From positions 310,001 through 374,000 of the forward strand of contig NZ_SMSE01000004.1 of NCBI RefSeq assembly GCF_004354085.1: 64,000 nucleotides of DNA, written 5' to 3'. The stretch's first letter is position 1. Every line of letters starts with the position of its first letter. A model generated the notes under the pieces. The model searched no databases. It worked only from the letters and a program-made list of their open reading frames with translations, and was not told the origin of the DNA. This DNA comes from Seongchinamella unica. GTDB taxonomy: Bacteria > Pseudomonadota > Gammaproteobacteria > Pseudomonadales > Halieaceae. Positions 34,044 to 43,199 of this stretch are shown one piece after another. The position numbers and the translations under genes were made by a program.

Positions 34044-34832
34044 CTAACGCCCTTTCCAGACCGGTGGACGCTTTTCCAGAAAGGAGGCAGTCCCCTCCGC
34101 TGCGTCTTCACTGCTGCTACAGATCCCCTGCAGTACGGCCTCGTCGGATATCGTCTGCGCCAGGTCTGCTTCACAGGCCTGGGCCACAGCCTGCTTGGCA
34201 TAACGCAGGGAAAGCGGCGCCCTTGCTGCCAGTTCCCCGGCCCAGGCCAGGGTCTCGTCCAGCAGTTGCTCGTCGGCTACCACGCGATTGCAGAGTCCCC
34301 AGTCAAGGCACTTTCTGGCAGACAGCTTTTCTCCGGTGGCGATGATCTCGTAGGCGCGCTTGCGTCCGATAGAGCGCACGAGGTGCCAGGTTGCACCGCC
34401 GTCGGGCACCAGGCCTATGGCGGCGAAGGCCTGGTAAATATAGGCGCTCTCTGCCATCACAGTGAGGTCACAAACCATGGCGAAAGCGCTGGAAACTCCC
34501 GCTGCGGGTCCATGTACCGCACTGATCCACGGCTTGGGTGCATTGTAGATCTCGAGCATTACCGGTTTGTATTCCAGATTCAGCTGGTCTTCTACACGCC
34601 AGTTAGGGTCAGCCATCGGCATTTCCGACAAATCCGCCCCGGCGCCGAAACCTCGCCCCGCCCCGGTCAGCACGACCACGCGGATGCTGTCATCGTCATT
34701 GACTTCCCTTGCAGCCAGCAGTATTTCCCGGCGCAAGGTGGCATCGAATGAGTTCAGGGCTTCGGGGCGGTTCATGGTAACGACCGCGACCGAATCGTGC
34801 CGCGTTATCTCGATACTCTGGTAGTCGGCCAT
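34044..34832 (-). CDS. Crotonase-family enoyl-CoA isomerase/hydratase, isomerase-type active site
   Basis: A 262-residue crotonase. The oxyanion-hole segment GAGRGFGAGADLSEM and the second SAVHGPAAGVSSAFAM are intact, but neither usual hydratase glutamate is present: the positions read SAF and FAA. The Asp in GLVPDGGATW matches that used by PaaG-type and dienoyl-CoA isomerases. It is therefore more likely an isomerase than a hydratase. Start ATG 34832 has GAGGAAAG upstream. Last gene in a four-gene minus operon with racemase, dehydrogenase and acyl-CoA dehydrogenase. Confidence 0.88.
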   Translation of the reverse strand: MADYQSIEITRHDSVAVVTMNRPEALNSFDATLRREILLAAREVNDDDSIRVVVLTGAGRGFGAGADLSEMPMADPNWRVEDQLNLEYKPVMLEIYNAPKPWISAVHGPAAGVSSAFAMVCDLTVMAESAYIYQAFAAIGLVPDGGATWHLVRSIGRKRAYEIIATGEKLSARKCLDWGLCNRVVADEQLLDETLAWAGELAARAPLSLRYAKQAVAQACEADLAQTISDEAVLQGICSSSEDAAEGTASFLEKRPPVWKGR

Positions 34833-34842
34833 CACTCTTTCC

Positions 34843-35976
34843 TCAGTCGATAACACCGGCACCCTGCAGTTCTTCCAGTTCCCGGGCAGCAAAACCCATA
34901 TCTGAAAGCACCTGCCGGGTGTCGGCACCCGCTTGCGAACCACCGCTAGTGACCTCTGAGGGTGTGCGTGAGAACCGCGGCGCAGGCGCAGGCTGGGTCA
35001 CTCCGTCAACCTCGATATAGGTAGCCCGGGCGACATTGGCCGGGTGCGCGGGTGCCTGGGTGAAACTCAGCACGGGTGCAAAGCAAACGTCCGTTCCCTC
35101 CATGAGTTCGCACCATTGTGCCTGTGTTTTCTGTTTGAAAATTTCAGTCAGCCGCTGCTTCATCTGCGGCCACAGGCTGGCGTTATTCTGGTCACCAAAT
35201 TCGTCGTCTGACAGACCCGCTTTCTCTTTCAGCAGCGCATAGAACTGTGGTTCGATAGAGCCGATGGAAACATATTCACCATCGGCGCATTCGTAGGTAT
35301 CGTAAAAATGGGCACCGCCGTCCAGCAGATTGGCCTCGCGCTTCGATGCGTCCCACATACCCATGGCTTCAAAGCCGTGAAACATCCACATCAGTTGGGC
35401 GGCACCATCGACCATAGCGGCATCGATCACCTGGCCCTTGCCTGAATTCGCCGTTTCCAGCAAACCCGCGAGAATACCATTCACCAGCAACATTCCGCCG
35501 CCACCCATGTCTCCCACCAGGTTGAGAGGGGGCACGGGCTTCTGGCCACTGCGCCCCATGGCATAAAGCGCACCGGTAATGGAAATGTAGTTGATGTCAT
35601 GGCCGGCCGCGTGGGCCAGCGGCCCCTCCTGTCCCCAACCGGTCATGCGAGCGAAGATAATCTTGGGGTTACGATCGAAACAGACTTCGGGGCCAATACC
35701 CAGTTTTTCACAAACCCCGGGGCGGAACGGGTCGATAATGACGTCGGCGTTCTCGACCATGCGCAATAGCGTTTCAATGCCCCCAGGGTCTTTCAGGTTC
35801 AGGGCCACGGACTTTTTACCGCGACTGCTGACATCCTTCATATGCAGCCCCGGTGCACCGCCGGTACGATCGATACGGATCACCTCGGCACCCATGTCCG
35901 CCAGAATCATCCCGCCCATGGGAGCGGGACCGATGCCCGCCAGTTCCAGCACTGTGTAACCGTTCAAAGGTCCCAT
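34843..35976 (-). CDS. Alpha-methylacyl-CoA racemase (CaiB/BaiF family)
   Basis: A 377-residue class III CoA-transferase-fold protein with the racemase pattern: LNGYTVLELAGIGPAPMGGM at the start, AGHDINYISITGAL carrying the active-site His, and VGDMGGGGMLLVNGIL carrying the partner Asp. The family interconverts R and S 2-methylacyl-CoA so that beta-oxidation of branched fatty acids or sterol side chains can proceed. ATG 35976 follows AAGGAG. Its neighbours fit such a pathway. Confidence 0.93.
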   Translation of the reverse strand: MGPLNGYTVLELAGIGPAPMGGMILADMGAEVIRIDRTGGAPGLHMKDVSSRGKKSVALNLKDPGGIETLLRMVENADVIIDPFRPGVCEKLGIGPEVCFDRNPKIIFARMTGWGQEGPLAHAAGHDINYISITGALYAMGRSGQKPVPPLNLVGDMGGGGMLLVNGILAGLLETANSGKGQVIDAAMVDGAAQLMWMFHGFEAMGMWDASKREANLLDGGAHFYDTYECADGEYVSIGSIEPQFYALLKEKAGLSDDEFGDQNNASLWPQMKQRLTEIFKQKTQAQWCELMEGTDVCFAPVLSFTQAPAHPANVARATYIEVDGVTQPAPAPRFSRTPSEVTSGGSQAGADTRQVLSDMGFAARELEELQGAGVID

Positions 35977-35987
35977 GACAAAGCTCC

Positions 35988-36761
35988 TTAGCGAGGTTGC
36001 ATCCGAATCGCACCATCCAGGCGGATACATTCCGCATTGAGATAATCATTTTCGGCGATAAATACTGACAGGTGCGCGATTTCCGCCGGCTTGCCCAGTC
36101 GCTGCGGATAGCATACGGATGCCTCCAGGGACTTGTACGCCGGCTCGGGCAGCGCCTCAAACAAAGGCGTGTGGATCAGGCCGGGTACGATGGTATTGAC
36201 GCGGATGCCATAGCTGGCCAGGTCGCGCGCCATGGGTACCGTCATGCCGATGACCCCGCCCTTGGTGGCCGAGTAGGCAACCTGGCCTACCTGGCCCTCG
36301 TAGCCGGCAACGGAGGCCGTGTTGATGATCACGCCACGGCCACCATCGTCATTGATAGGATCGTTCCTGGCCATCTGTTCGGCTCCATAGCGGGAAACAT
36401 TGAAGGTACCGGTCAGGTTAATGGCAATGACGGGATCCCACTGTTCCAGGGGGAAAACGCCCTTTTTGCCGTAGGTTTTGGCGGCGCTACCGATACCGGC
36501 AAAATTATTGACGATGTGCAGGGCACCAAATTTCTCAACCACCTCGGCCACGGCATTTTTTACGCTGTCCTCGTCGGCGACATTCACGCTCCAGAACGCG
36601 ACCTTGTCAGCGCCCAGGTCATCGATGACTGCCTGAGCCCGTTCCGCGTTAAGGTCGAAAATGGCGACCTTGACGCCCTTGGCGACGTAGGCTTCCACGG
36701 TAGCCTGACCGAGACCAGAGGCACCGCCGGTGACGATTGCTACTTTGCCTTGCAAATCCAT
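35988..36761 (-). CDS. Short-chain dehydrogenase, HSD10-like 3-hydroxyacyl-CoA dehydrogenase
   Basis: A 257-residue SDR. It has the NAD-binding TGGASGLG motif, a modified NNFAG in place of NNAG, catalytic Ser in NTASVAG and YSATKGG with the Tyr-x3-Lys pair. The long match to human HSD17B10 (EGQVGQVAYSATKGGVIGM) points to oxidation of 3-hydroxy- or 3-hydroxy-2-methylacyl-CoA. Start ATG 36761 follows AAGGAGAAC. Second gene of the operon. Confidence 0.93.
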   Translation of the reverse strand: MDLQGKVAIVTGGASGLGQATVEAYVAKGVKVAIFDLNAERAQAVIDDLGADKVAFWSVNVADEDSVKNAVAEVVEKFGALHIVNNFAGIGSAAKTYGKKGVFPLEQWDPVIAINLTGTFNVSRYGAEQMARNDPINDDGGRGVIINTASVAGYEGQVGQVAYSATKGGVIGMTVPMARDLASYGIRVNTIVPGLIHTPLFEALPEPAYKSLEASVCYPQRLGKPAEIAHLSVFIAENDYLNAECIRLDGAIRMQPR

Positions 36762-36789
36762 GAGAGTTCTCCTTGGGTTGTTTCGGGGA

Positions 36790-37965
36790 TTAAAAATTTC
36801 GGGTGTTAAAGGGGACGTAATCGTCCCCGAGGCAGTCGCGGCCGATGATCAGTTTCATGATCTCGGAACTACCCGCATAAATGGTGGATATCTTGGCGTC
36901 GGTATACTGGCGACTGATCGGGTACTCGTCCATGTAGCCGTGACCTCCGTGCAACTGTACGCCGAGCTCCGCCATCCTGACCTGCAGTTCACTGGTGTAC
37001 AGCTTGGCCTTGGCGGCATCAACGGCAGTAAAGCTGCCGGCGTTGAAGGCCCGCACGCATTGATCGATGTACACCTGGCTGATATCAAGTTCAGTGCGCA
37101 TTTCCGCAAGTTTGAACTGGGTGTTCTGGAATGCCGCCACGGGTTTCCCGAAAGCCTTGCGCTCCTTGACATAGTCCGCGGTCAGGTCCCAGGACAGCTG
37201 CGCCCCGGCCAGGTAGCCGACTGCGCCCAGCAGACGTTCCTCGGCAAGCCCTTCCATCAGGTAGTAAAAGCCCTTGCCTGGCTCACCCAGCACATTTTCC
37301 CGTGGCACCTTCACATCGTTGAAAAACAGCTCAGCGGTATCCTGCGCCTTGAGGCCCATCTTTTTCAGGTTGCGGCCCCGTTCAAACCCTTGCATGCCGC
37401 GCTCCACCAGGAACAGGGTCATGTGGTAGGGGTTGTTCTCCGGGTCAGTCTTGGCGGCAACGATCACCAGGTCGGCATTGATGCCGTTGGAAATAAATGT
37501 CTTGGAACCGTTGAGTACCCAGTGATCGTCCCGCTCCACCGCCGCAGAACGAATACCTGCCAGATCGGAGCCGGCATCGGGTTCTGTCATGGCCACCGCC
37601 AGGATACACTCGCCACTGGCGCATTGGGGCAGGAAGCGGGCACACTGCTCCTCGTTGCCAAAGCGGGTCAGGTAAGGGCCCACCAGCCGGCTGTGCAGAG
37701 TATTGAACCAGTCGGCCACCCGGGCGTAGGTGGTCTCCTCGATAATGATTTGTTCAAAGCGAAAATCATCGTCGCCCATGCCGCCATAGCGCTCCTCGGG
37801 CCAGATCATCAGAAATCCCTGCTCTCCCGCCTTGCGAAACGCCTCACGATCCACAATTCCAGCCTCACGCCATTGTTCCATATGTGGCACAATCTCCGCT
37901 GCCAGGAATTTGCGATAGGCATCGCGAAACATATTCTGCTCTTCGGTGAAGTCTCTGGGGAGCAT
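36790..37965 (-). CDS. Acyl-CoA dehydrogenase, LCAD/IVD-type active site
   Basis: A 391-residue FAD enzyme that makes the first double bond in an acyl-CoA. FAD/substrate motifs ILAVAMTEPDAGSDL and LNGSKTFISNG are intact. The loop IYAGSSEIMKLIIGR has Ala where short- and medium-chain enzymes carry the catalytic Glu; instead Glu in EGLAEERLLGAV on the G-helix matches the LCAD and isovaleryl-CoA dehydrogenase arrangement. So it is active but of the long- or branched-chain type. ATG 37965 is chosen; the open frame beyond is leader. First gene of the operon. Confidence 0.95.
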   Translation of the reverse strand: MLPRDFTEEQNMFRDAYRKFLAAEIVPHMEQWREAGIVDREAFRKAGEQGFLMIWPEERYGGMGDDDFRFEQIIIEETTYARVADWFNTLHSRLVGPYLTRFGNEEQCARFLPQCASGECILAVAMTEPDAGSDLAGIRSAAVERDDHWVLNGSKTFISNGINADLVIVAAKTDPENNPYHMTLFLVERGMQGFERGRNLKKMGLKAQDTAELFFNDVKVPRENVLGEPGKGFYYLMEGLAEERLLGAVGYLAGAQLSWDLTADYVKERKAFGKPVAAFQNTQFKLAEMRTELDISQVYIDQCVRAFNAGSFTAVDAAKAKLYTSELQVRMAELGVQLHGGHGYMDEYPISRQYTDAKISTIYAGSSEIMKLIIGRDCLGDDYVPFNTRNF

Positions 37966-38092
37966 TCTGGTGTACCTCTGGGTATAGCAACGGTAATCGG
38001 CGGACAGTATGGTTAGACGCCCCATGGGCAACAATGACCGCCCCCGACAAATTAATTGACTGGAACTGACAGCGACTTGAGCTGACACAGGC

Positions 38093-39265
38093 ATGGAACA
38101 GATTTTCCCCGAGAATTGGGCCGTATTGCACCTGGGACTGATTTTTGCCGTCACCCTGGCGCAGATGCTGGTGGTCTATGTGCTGAGTGATTCCAGCAAT
38201 CCGCCAGCGGGGCTGGGCCTGTTTACGGTCTATTTCATGGCCGCCCTGCTGGGCTGGATAGCCTTCACCCTGCAACAGGGCGCTTCCACTCCCCTGGCGG
38301 TCGATGTGCCGGCAGTAGCCGCAATACTCAACAGTTATATTCTCTTTATCGCCGCGGGCCAGCGGGCTGCTATCCACGCTGGCCGGGTGCTGCTTGGCCT
38401 GGCCTGCCTGCTGGGCTGCCTCAGCGCCTTTTTCCTCGGCACGGGCCAATTGTTTGTGACCCAGGTGTTGCTGGCCACTGTTTTTTTTGTCGCTGCGGGA
38501 GTGGTCAGCGCCGTGCGCTGCGTGCAGGAAAAAAATGTGGGCGACCTGATCATCGCCGTCGCTGCCGTGATAATGTTCATCGGCACGTCGCTGTCCATGT
38601 ACCAGTTCATCGGGCTCGACAATCGTCTGCTGGGCCAGGTCATTGCCTTCGGCGCCCACAGCTGGGCTTATGTGCTGGTGGCGGTCGGGTTTTTGGCCAG
38701 CGTATTGATTGAATACCAGCAACACCTGTCGCACCTGGCCACCGAAGACCCGCTCACCCGACTGCTCAATCGCCGTGGCCTTGAGGACGCCATGCGTGTC
38801 AGCATGGCCCATGCCAGCCGGCATGACCTGCCCACCGCCGCCATCGTCATCGACGTGGACCACTTCAAGCAAGTCAACGACAGCTTTGGCCACGACACGG
38901 GTGACCAGGTCATCCGCCGCGTGGCTGCCATGATAGAGCGCATGTGCCGCGCCAGTGACGTGCTGGCTCGCACCGGCGGCGAGGAATTCCTGGTGATTCT
39001 TACCGACACCGACCAGGTAGCAGCACGCTCACTGGCAGAACGTATCTGTCATGCCATCGGCGAACGCCCCCTGCTGGTTGACCAGCAGCGGATCCCGGTC
39101 ACCGTCAGTCTGGGGGTGGCGGCGACCGTGGGCGAAGTTGACCTCGATGCATTGACCCAGGAGGCCGACCAGGCCATGTACCTGGCCAAACGCAGCGGAC
39201 GCAACCGGGTCGCTTCGGTAGAGAGCGCTCCGGTGCATCTCAGCAATTCCGCCGCGGAGGCCTGA
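38093..39265 (+). CDS. Membrane-bound diguanylate cyclase
   Basis: A 390-residue protein with six to eight N-terminal membrane helices (residues about 10-205) and a C-terminal GGDEF domain. The active loop is GGEEF (RTGGEEFLVIL), preceded exactly five residues earlier by RASD, a complete inhibitory I-site, so product feedback is expected. The domain starts EDPLTRLLNRRGLEDAM and ends DQAMYLAKRSGRNRV. It makes cyclic-di-GMP, which controls attachment versus motility. The gene is divergent from the acyl-CoA operon and 3 bases ahead of an AraC regulator. Confidence 0.95.
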   Translation: MEQIFPENWAVLHLGLIFAVTLAQMLVVYVLSDSSNPPAGLGLFTVYFMAALLGWIAFTLQQGASTPLAVDVPAVAAILNSYILFIAAGQRAAIHAGRVLLGLACLLGCLSAFFLGTGQLFVTQVLLATVFFVAAGVVSAVRCVQEKNVGDLIIAVAAVIMFIGTSLSMYQFIGLDNRLLGQVIAFGAHSWAYVLVAVGFLASVLIEYQQHLSHLATEDPLTRLLNRRGLEDAMRVSMAHASRHDLPTAAIVIDVDHFKQVNDSFGHDTGDQVIRRVAAMIERMCRASDVLARTGGEEFLVILTDTDQVAARSLAERICHAIGERPLLVDQQRIPVTVSLGVAATVGEVDLDALTQEADQAMYLAKRSGRNRVASVESAPVHLSNSAAEA

Positions 39266-39268
39266 AGC

Positions 39269-40276
39269 ATGCCCAGCCGCGACATCTCCGTCTCCGTTTA
39301 TTTTGCCAGGGCCGTACTGAAAAACGTCGTGGCCCAGGGCCTGGACCCCATCAGCCTGCTGCGCAAAACCCGCATTTCGCCCCGCCTGCTGCTGGAGGAA
39401 GACGCCAGGATCTCCGCGGAGCGGTTCGCCGATCTGCAGGTGGAGACGATGCTGACCATGGGCGACGAAGCCCTGGGCTACGCCTCCCGGCGCATGCCGG
39501 TAGGTTGCTGGTCGATGATGTGCCATGCGGTGATGGGCTGTGAAACCCTGGGCCAGGCAATGGCCCGCTACTGCCGTTTCTACCAGTTGTTCGAGTTCGG
39601 GGTAAACCCGAAACTGCGGGTAACAGAAAACGAGGCAACACTGCGAGTGACCAATGTGGACAAAACCGTGGCACCCGATCCCTACATGATCGAGCTGCTG
39701 CTGTTTAACGCCCATCGTTACTTCAGCTGGCTGGTGCAGGAACACCTGCCGGTGCAGCAGGTGGAGCTGGCTTATGCGCCGGCGGCCCAGCTTAAAGACT
39801 ACCGGGCCATGTTCCTGGGTAACCCGGTAGCATTCGAGCAGACCCATTCACAGCTGGTGCTTTCCCCTGCCCTGCTGGACAAGCGGGTAAACCAGACAGA
39901 ACAGTCGCTGCGCCACTTTCTTCGCCATCCGGTGCTGATCATGCTGACCCAGACCTACGACCAGAACAGCTGGACTGCCCGGGTCAGGGAACTGGTACAC
40001 CAGAACCTGGTGAATATGCCCGAGTTGAATGACGTTGCCGGGATGCTGGAGGTCCACCCACAAACCCTGCGCCGCAGGCTGTCGGCGGAAGGCACCACGT
40101 TCAAGGAGGTCAAGAGCCAGGTGCGACGGGACACATCACTGCATTTCCTCGGCAAACAGGGCCTGTCTATCGAGGAGATCGCCCACCGGGCAGGATTCTC
40201 TGAATCCTCGGCGTTTATTCGCGCGTTCAAGGGCTGGACCGGGGTCACCCCCTACACCTACCGCAAAGGACTGTAA
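39269..40276 (+). CDS. AraC family transcriptional regulator
   Basis: A 335-residue regulator of the Arabinose_bd (OruR/ArgR-like) type. The N-terminal two-thirds is the ligand domain (SVYFARAVLKNVVAQGLDPI start), and the C-terminal pair of helix-turn-helices begins LNDVAGMLEVHPQTLRRRLS and ends IEEIAHRAGFSESSAFIRAF with WTGVTPYTYR. Such regulators often respond to fatty-acid or alcohol ligands. The gap after the diguanylate cyclase is 3 bases, so they share a transcript. Confidence 0.93.
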   Translation: MPSRDISVSVYFARAVLKNVVAQGLDPISLLRKTRISPRLLLEEDARISAERFADLQVETMLTMGDEALGYASRRMPVGCWSMMCHAVMGCETLGQAMARYCRFYQLFEFGVNPKLRVTENEATLRVTNVDKTVAPDPYMIELLLFNAHRYFSWLVQEHLPVQQVELAYAPAAQLKDYRAMFLGNPVAFEQTHSQLVLSPALLDKRVNQTEQSLRHFLRHPVLIMLTQTYDQNSWTARVRELVHQNLVNMPELNDVAGMLEVHPQTLRRRLSAEGTTFKEVKSQVRRDTSLHFLGKQGLSIEEIAHRAGFSESSAFIRAFKGWTGVTPYTYRKGL

Positions 40277-40385
40277 CAACGGCCAGCCACGGTTGGCGCC
40301 CGGGGTGAGGGGATTTTCATCTACGGCCCTCTGGCATCATGATTTTCAGCTATATTGAAACCATTGAGCCAAAAGGAGCATGCGG

Positions 40386-43196
40386 GTGTTGAAAATTGCG
40401 GTCCGGATACTGGTGGCGATTTATATCGCCTACGTGGCCCTTGTCACACTGATTATCATTCCCGCTGCCAACTTCATCGCCCCCTGGTATGTCGATCGGG
40501 AATACGGACGGGAGCTGAAAACCGACATCATCCTGTTCAATCCCTTTTCTCTCAGCGCCGAAGTGCGTGGAGCGCAACTGCGCGAGGTCACCGGAGAGCA
40601 CTTTGTCAGCTTCGACGGGGCCATTGCCAACCTGTCGCTGAGCAGCCTCTGGGACCAGGGGCTGGTCATGGACGAGATCAGTATCGCTGGCCTGAACGCC
40701 CACATCCGTCACCTGCATGATTCGGTTTTCAATTTTTCCGACCTACTTCCCGCTGATGACCAGAACGCCGCCGAGCCCGGCGGGGGATCACCCGCCCTTA
40801 CGATCGGGCGACTGGCATTCGGTGCAGAACTCATCACGCTGACCGACGCGGCGCGAGAAAAACCCTTCAGCACCTATTACCATGGGATCGATATTGTCGT
40901 TACCGACCTTTCCACGGTGCTCGCAGAGGGTAAACCCTACCGGATCAGGGCCCTCGCCGAGGACGGGGGGGAACTCTACCTGGAAGGCAACATTTCCCTG
41001 CCGGAAGCCAGCAGCAGCGGCAAACTGGCACTGTCCAGACTGAGCCTGCATACCTTCTGGCGATTTGCCGAACCCTGGCTCAATTTCGAACTGCATGATG
41101 GCACGGCTTCATTGGCAGGCAATTACCGGTTGTCCTGGGCTGACGCCTTCAGTTACCGACTGGAGCAGGGCTCGTTTCAGGTCAGTAAGCTGCGCATTAA
41201 CGCGCTGGACCCGAATAGCCTGCCGGACACGGGTGCGGGCCTCGGCAGCCTGCAGATCAGCGGTATCGAGATCGACGGTGACCGACAGCATGTGGAAGTT
41301 GCCCGGGTAGGGGTCGAGGGTGCCGGGATCGAAGGATGGATGGAGGATGACCGGATCAGCCTGCCGGAACTGTTTGTCATCGACCTGCCCGAAACCGGGG
41401 CGGAGCGGCCGCAGCCGCCGGCCGAACAGGAAGCCGGCTGGACGGCGCGGGTAGCGGATATCCGCCTCGACGACGGCAACATCACCTGGCGCTCCCCTTT
41501 TACCGCGCCGGCAACCGTCGTTGCTGCACCCATTGCGGCCAGAGTGCAGGCGCTCAGCTGGCCCCTGACCGGCCGCTCGCCGCTGCAACTGGCTTTAACC
41601 CTCAATGAACGTACCCGCTTGGTGCTGGACGGCGCCCTGGACCTGGGGTCGGGTGCAGGAGACATAAACTACCAGCTGGACAAGCTGTCGGTTCCGCTGT
41701 TCAACCCCAATCTACCCAGCGCCCTCAAAGCGACCATAAGCAGCGGTGACGTAGACCTGGACGGGGTTCTGACCCTGGATGAATTCCTCCCCGTAGCGGT
41801 GCAAAGCAACGGTCAGGTCAGCGATTTTTCCGGGACAATGGAAGGTAGCGAACAGGCCCTGACCCGGTGGGAAAGCGTACGCTGGGAAAATCTCCGGGTA
41901 AATCTCCAGCAGCGCGCTGTCCGGCTCGAGAAGCTGCTGATCCACGACTATGAAGGCCGGGTGCATATCGCCGAGGACGGCAGCATCAATGCATCGAAGG
42001 TTTGGCAGCAGGAGGTTGGGCAGCGCGCCGAGGAAATCGCCGAAGACATGCACCTGAATGAGCCCTGGCAGCTGGACCTGCCGGAGATATTCATTTCCGA
42101 CAGTGCCATCGATTTCATGGACGAGTCGCTACCCATCCCTTTCCGCACCGTTATTGGCGACGTCAATGGCGAGGTGCTCAATCTCAGCACCGACCAGGAT
42201 TCAGTCGCCGCGGTGGAAATAGGGGGCACGGTGGACGGCTATGCACCGGTGCAGCTAAAAGGCTCGGCGGCGCCTTTTCGCGCGCCTCCCTTTCTCGACC
42301 TCGGCCTGACTTTCACCGGTGTCGACCTGGTGCTGCTAACACCCTACTCCGGCACCTATGCGGGGTACAACATCGAACAGGGCCTGCTCAACCTCGATCT
42401 TCATTACAGCCTGGAGGATGGCTACCTCAGGGGTAAGAACGACGTTATCGTGGACCAGCTCAAGCTGGGCGACAAAGTGGAGAGCGACAAGGCGCTGGAT
42501 CTGCCGCTGGAACTGGCCCTTGCCCTGCTGACCGACCTCAACGGGATAATAGACCTCAAGGTGCCGATTGAAGGCGATGTGAACGATCCGGAATTCAGTC
42601 TCGGCAGCGTGATCGCCGGTGCCTTTATCAACCTGCTGACCAAGGCGGTGACCGCGCCCTTCAACCTGCTCGCCAGCCTGGTGGGCTCCGATGAGGACCT
42701 GCAGCGGATTGCCTTCCCCGCCGGCAGCAGCGATCTCAACGCCACAGCCGCCACCAAGCTGGACCAACTGGGCCAGGCCCTGGCCCAGCGGCCCAACCTC
42801 AGCCTGGTGATCAGTGGTCGCGCCCATCCCGACCTGGACCGCGAGCGACTGCAACGAGCGGCGCTGGAAGCACAACTTGTGGCGGAGGGGCTGGCGGCGG
42901 AAGAAATTGCCCGACGGGGCCCCGATTACATTGCGGCCATCGAAGAGCGCTACCGCGCCCTTGGGGCGTCAGGCGAGGACAACAGTTTCTCCGGGCAACT
43001 GGCGGCTGTACGCGACACCATGCCAGTGACTGATGAACAGCTTCTGCAGCTGGCCCGGGACCGGGGAGTCGCGGTGAAAGACTACCTTGTGAATCAGGCC
43101 GGTATCTCGGCGGATCGCGCAGTGATCAACCAGCAGGCCCGGTTTAACGCCGAAAGTCACACCTACAGCGGCGTCGAACTGGAACTGGACATCTGA
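40386..43196 (+). CDS. DUF748 (AsmA-like) envelope protein
   Basis: About 936 residues. A single N-terminal membrane anchor (ILVAIYIAYVALVTLIIIPAA) leads into long beta-strand repeats of the AsmA/DUF748 family, for example LKTDIILFNPFSLSAEVRG and VEIGGTVDGYAPVQLKG-type blocks, and late VDLVLLTPYSGTYAGY and GDVNDPEFSLGSVI, both typical of DUF748. A C-terminal OmpA-like fragment (LDQLGQALAQRPNLSLVISG) follows. AsmA-type proteins move phospholipid between membranes. GTG 40386 is preferred over ATG 40380 because AAAAGGAG lies only 1 base before the ATG but 7 before the GTG. Confidence 0.87.
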   Translation: MLKIAVRILVAIYIAYVALVTLIIIPAANFIAPWYVDREYGRELKTDIILFNPFSLSAEVRGAQLREVTGEHFVSFDGAIANLSLSSLWDQGLVMDEISIAGLNAHIRHLHDSVFNFSDLLPADDQNAAEPGGGSPALTIGRLAFGAELITLTDAAREKPFSTYYHGIDIVVTDLSTVLAEGKPYRIRALAEDGGELYLEGNISLPEASSSGKLALSRLSLHTFWRFAEPWLNFELHDGTASLAGNYRLSWADAFSYRLEQGSFQVSKLRINALDPNSLPDTGAGLGSLQISGIEIDGDRQHVEVARVGVEGAGIEGWMEDDRISLPELFVIDLPETGAERPQPPAEQEAGWTARVADIRLDDGNITWRSPFTAPATVVAAPIAARVQALSWPLTGRSPLQLALTLNERTRLVLDGALDLGSGAGDINYQLDKLSVPLFNPNLPSALKATISSGDVDLDGVLTLDEFLPVAVQSNGQVSDFSGTMEGSEQALTRWESVRWENLRVNLQQRAVRLEKLLIHDYEGRVHIAEDGSINASKVWQQEVGQRAEEIAEDMHLNEPWQLDLPEIFISDSAIDFMDESLPIPFRTVIGDVNGEVLNLSTDQDSVAAVEIGGTVDGYAPVQLKGSAAPFRAPPFLDLGLTFTGVDLVLLTPYSGTYAGYNIEQGLLNLDLHYSLEDGYLRGKNDVIVDQLKLGDKVESDKALDLPLELALALLTDLNGIIDLKVPIEGDVNDPEFSLGSVIAGAFINLLTKAVTAPFNLLASLVGSDEDLQRIAFPAGSSDLNATAATKLDQLGQALAQRPNLSLVISGRAHPDLDRERLQRAALEAQLVAEGLAAEEIARRGPDYIAAIEERYRALGASGEDNSFSGQLAAVRDTMPVTDEQLLQLARDRGVAVKDYLVNQAGISADRAVINQQARFNAESHTYSGVELELDI

Positions 43197-43199
43197 CAG

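Noticed and set aside
36730-38016. 428-codon plus-strand ORF over the acyl-CoA dehydrogenase
   Set aside because: Shadow of the dehydrogenase; no plausible ribosome site or domain.
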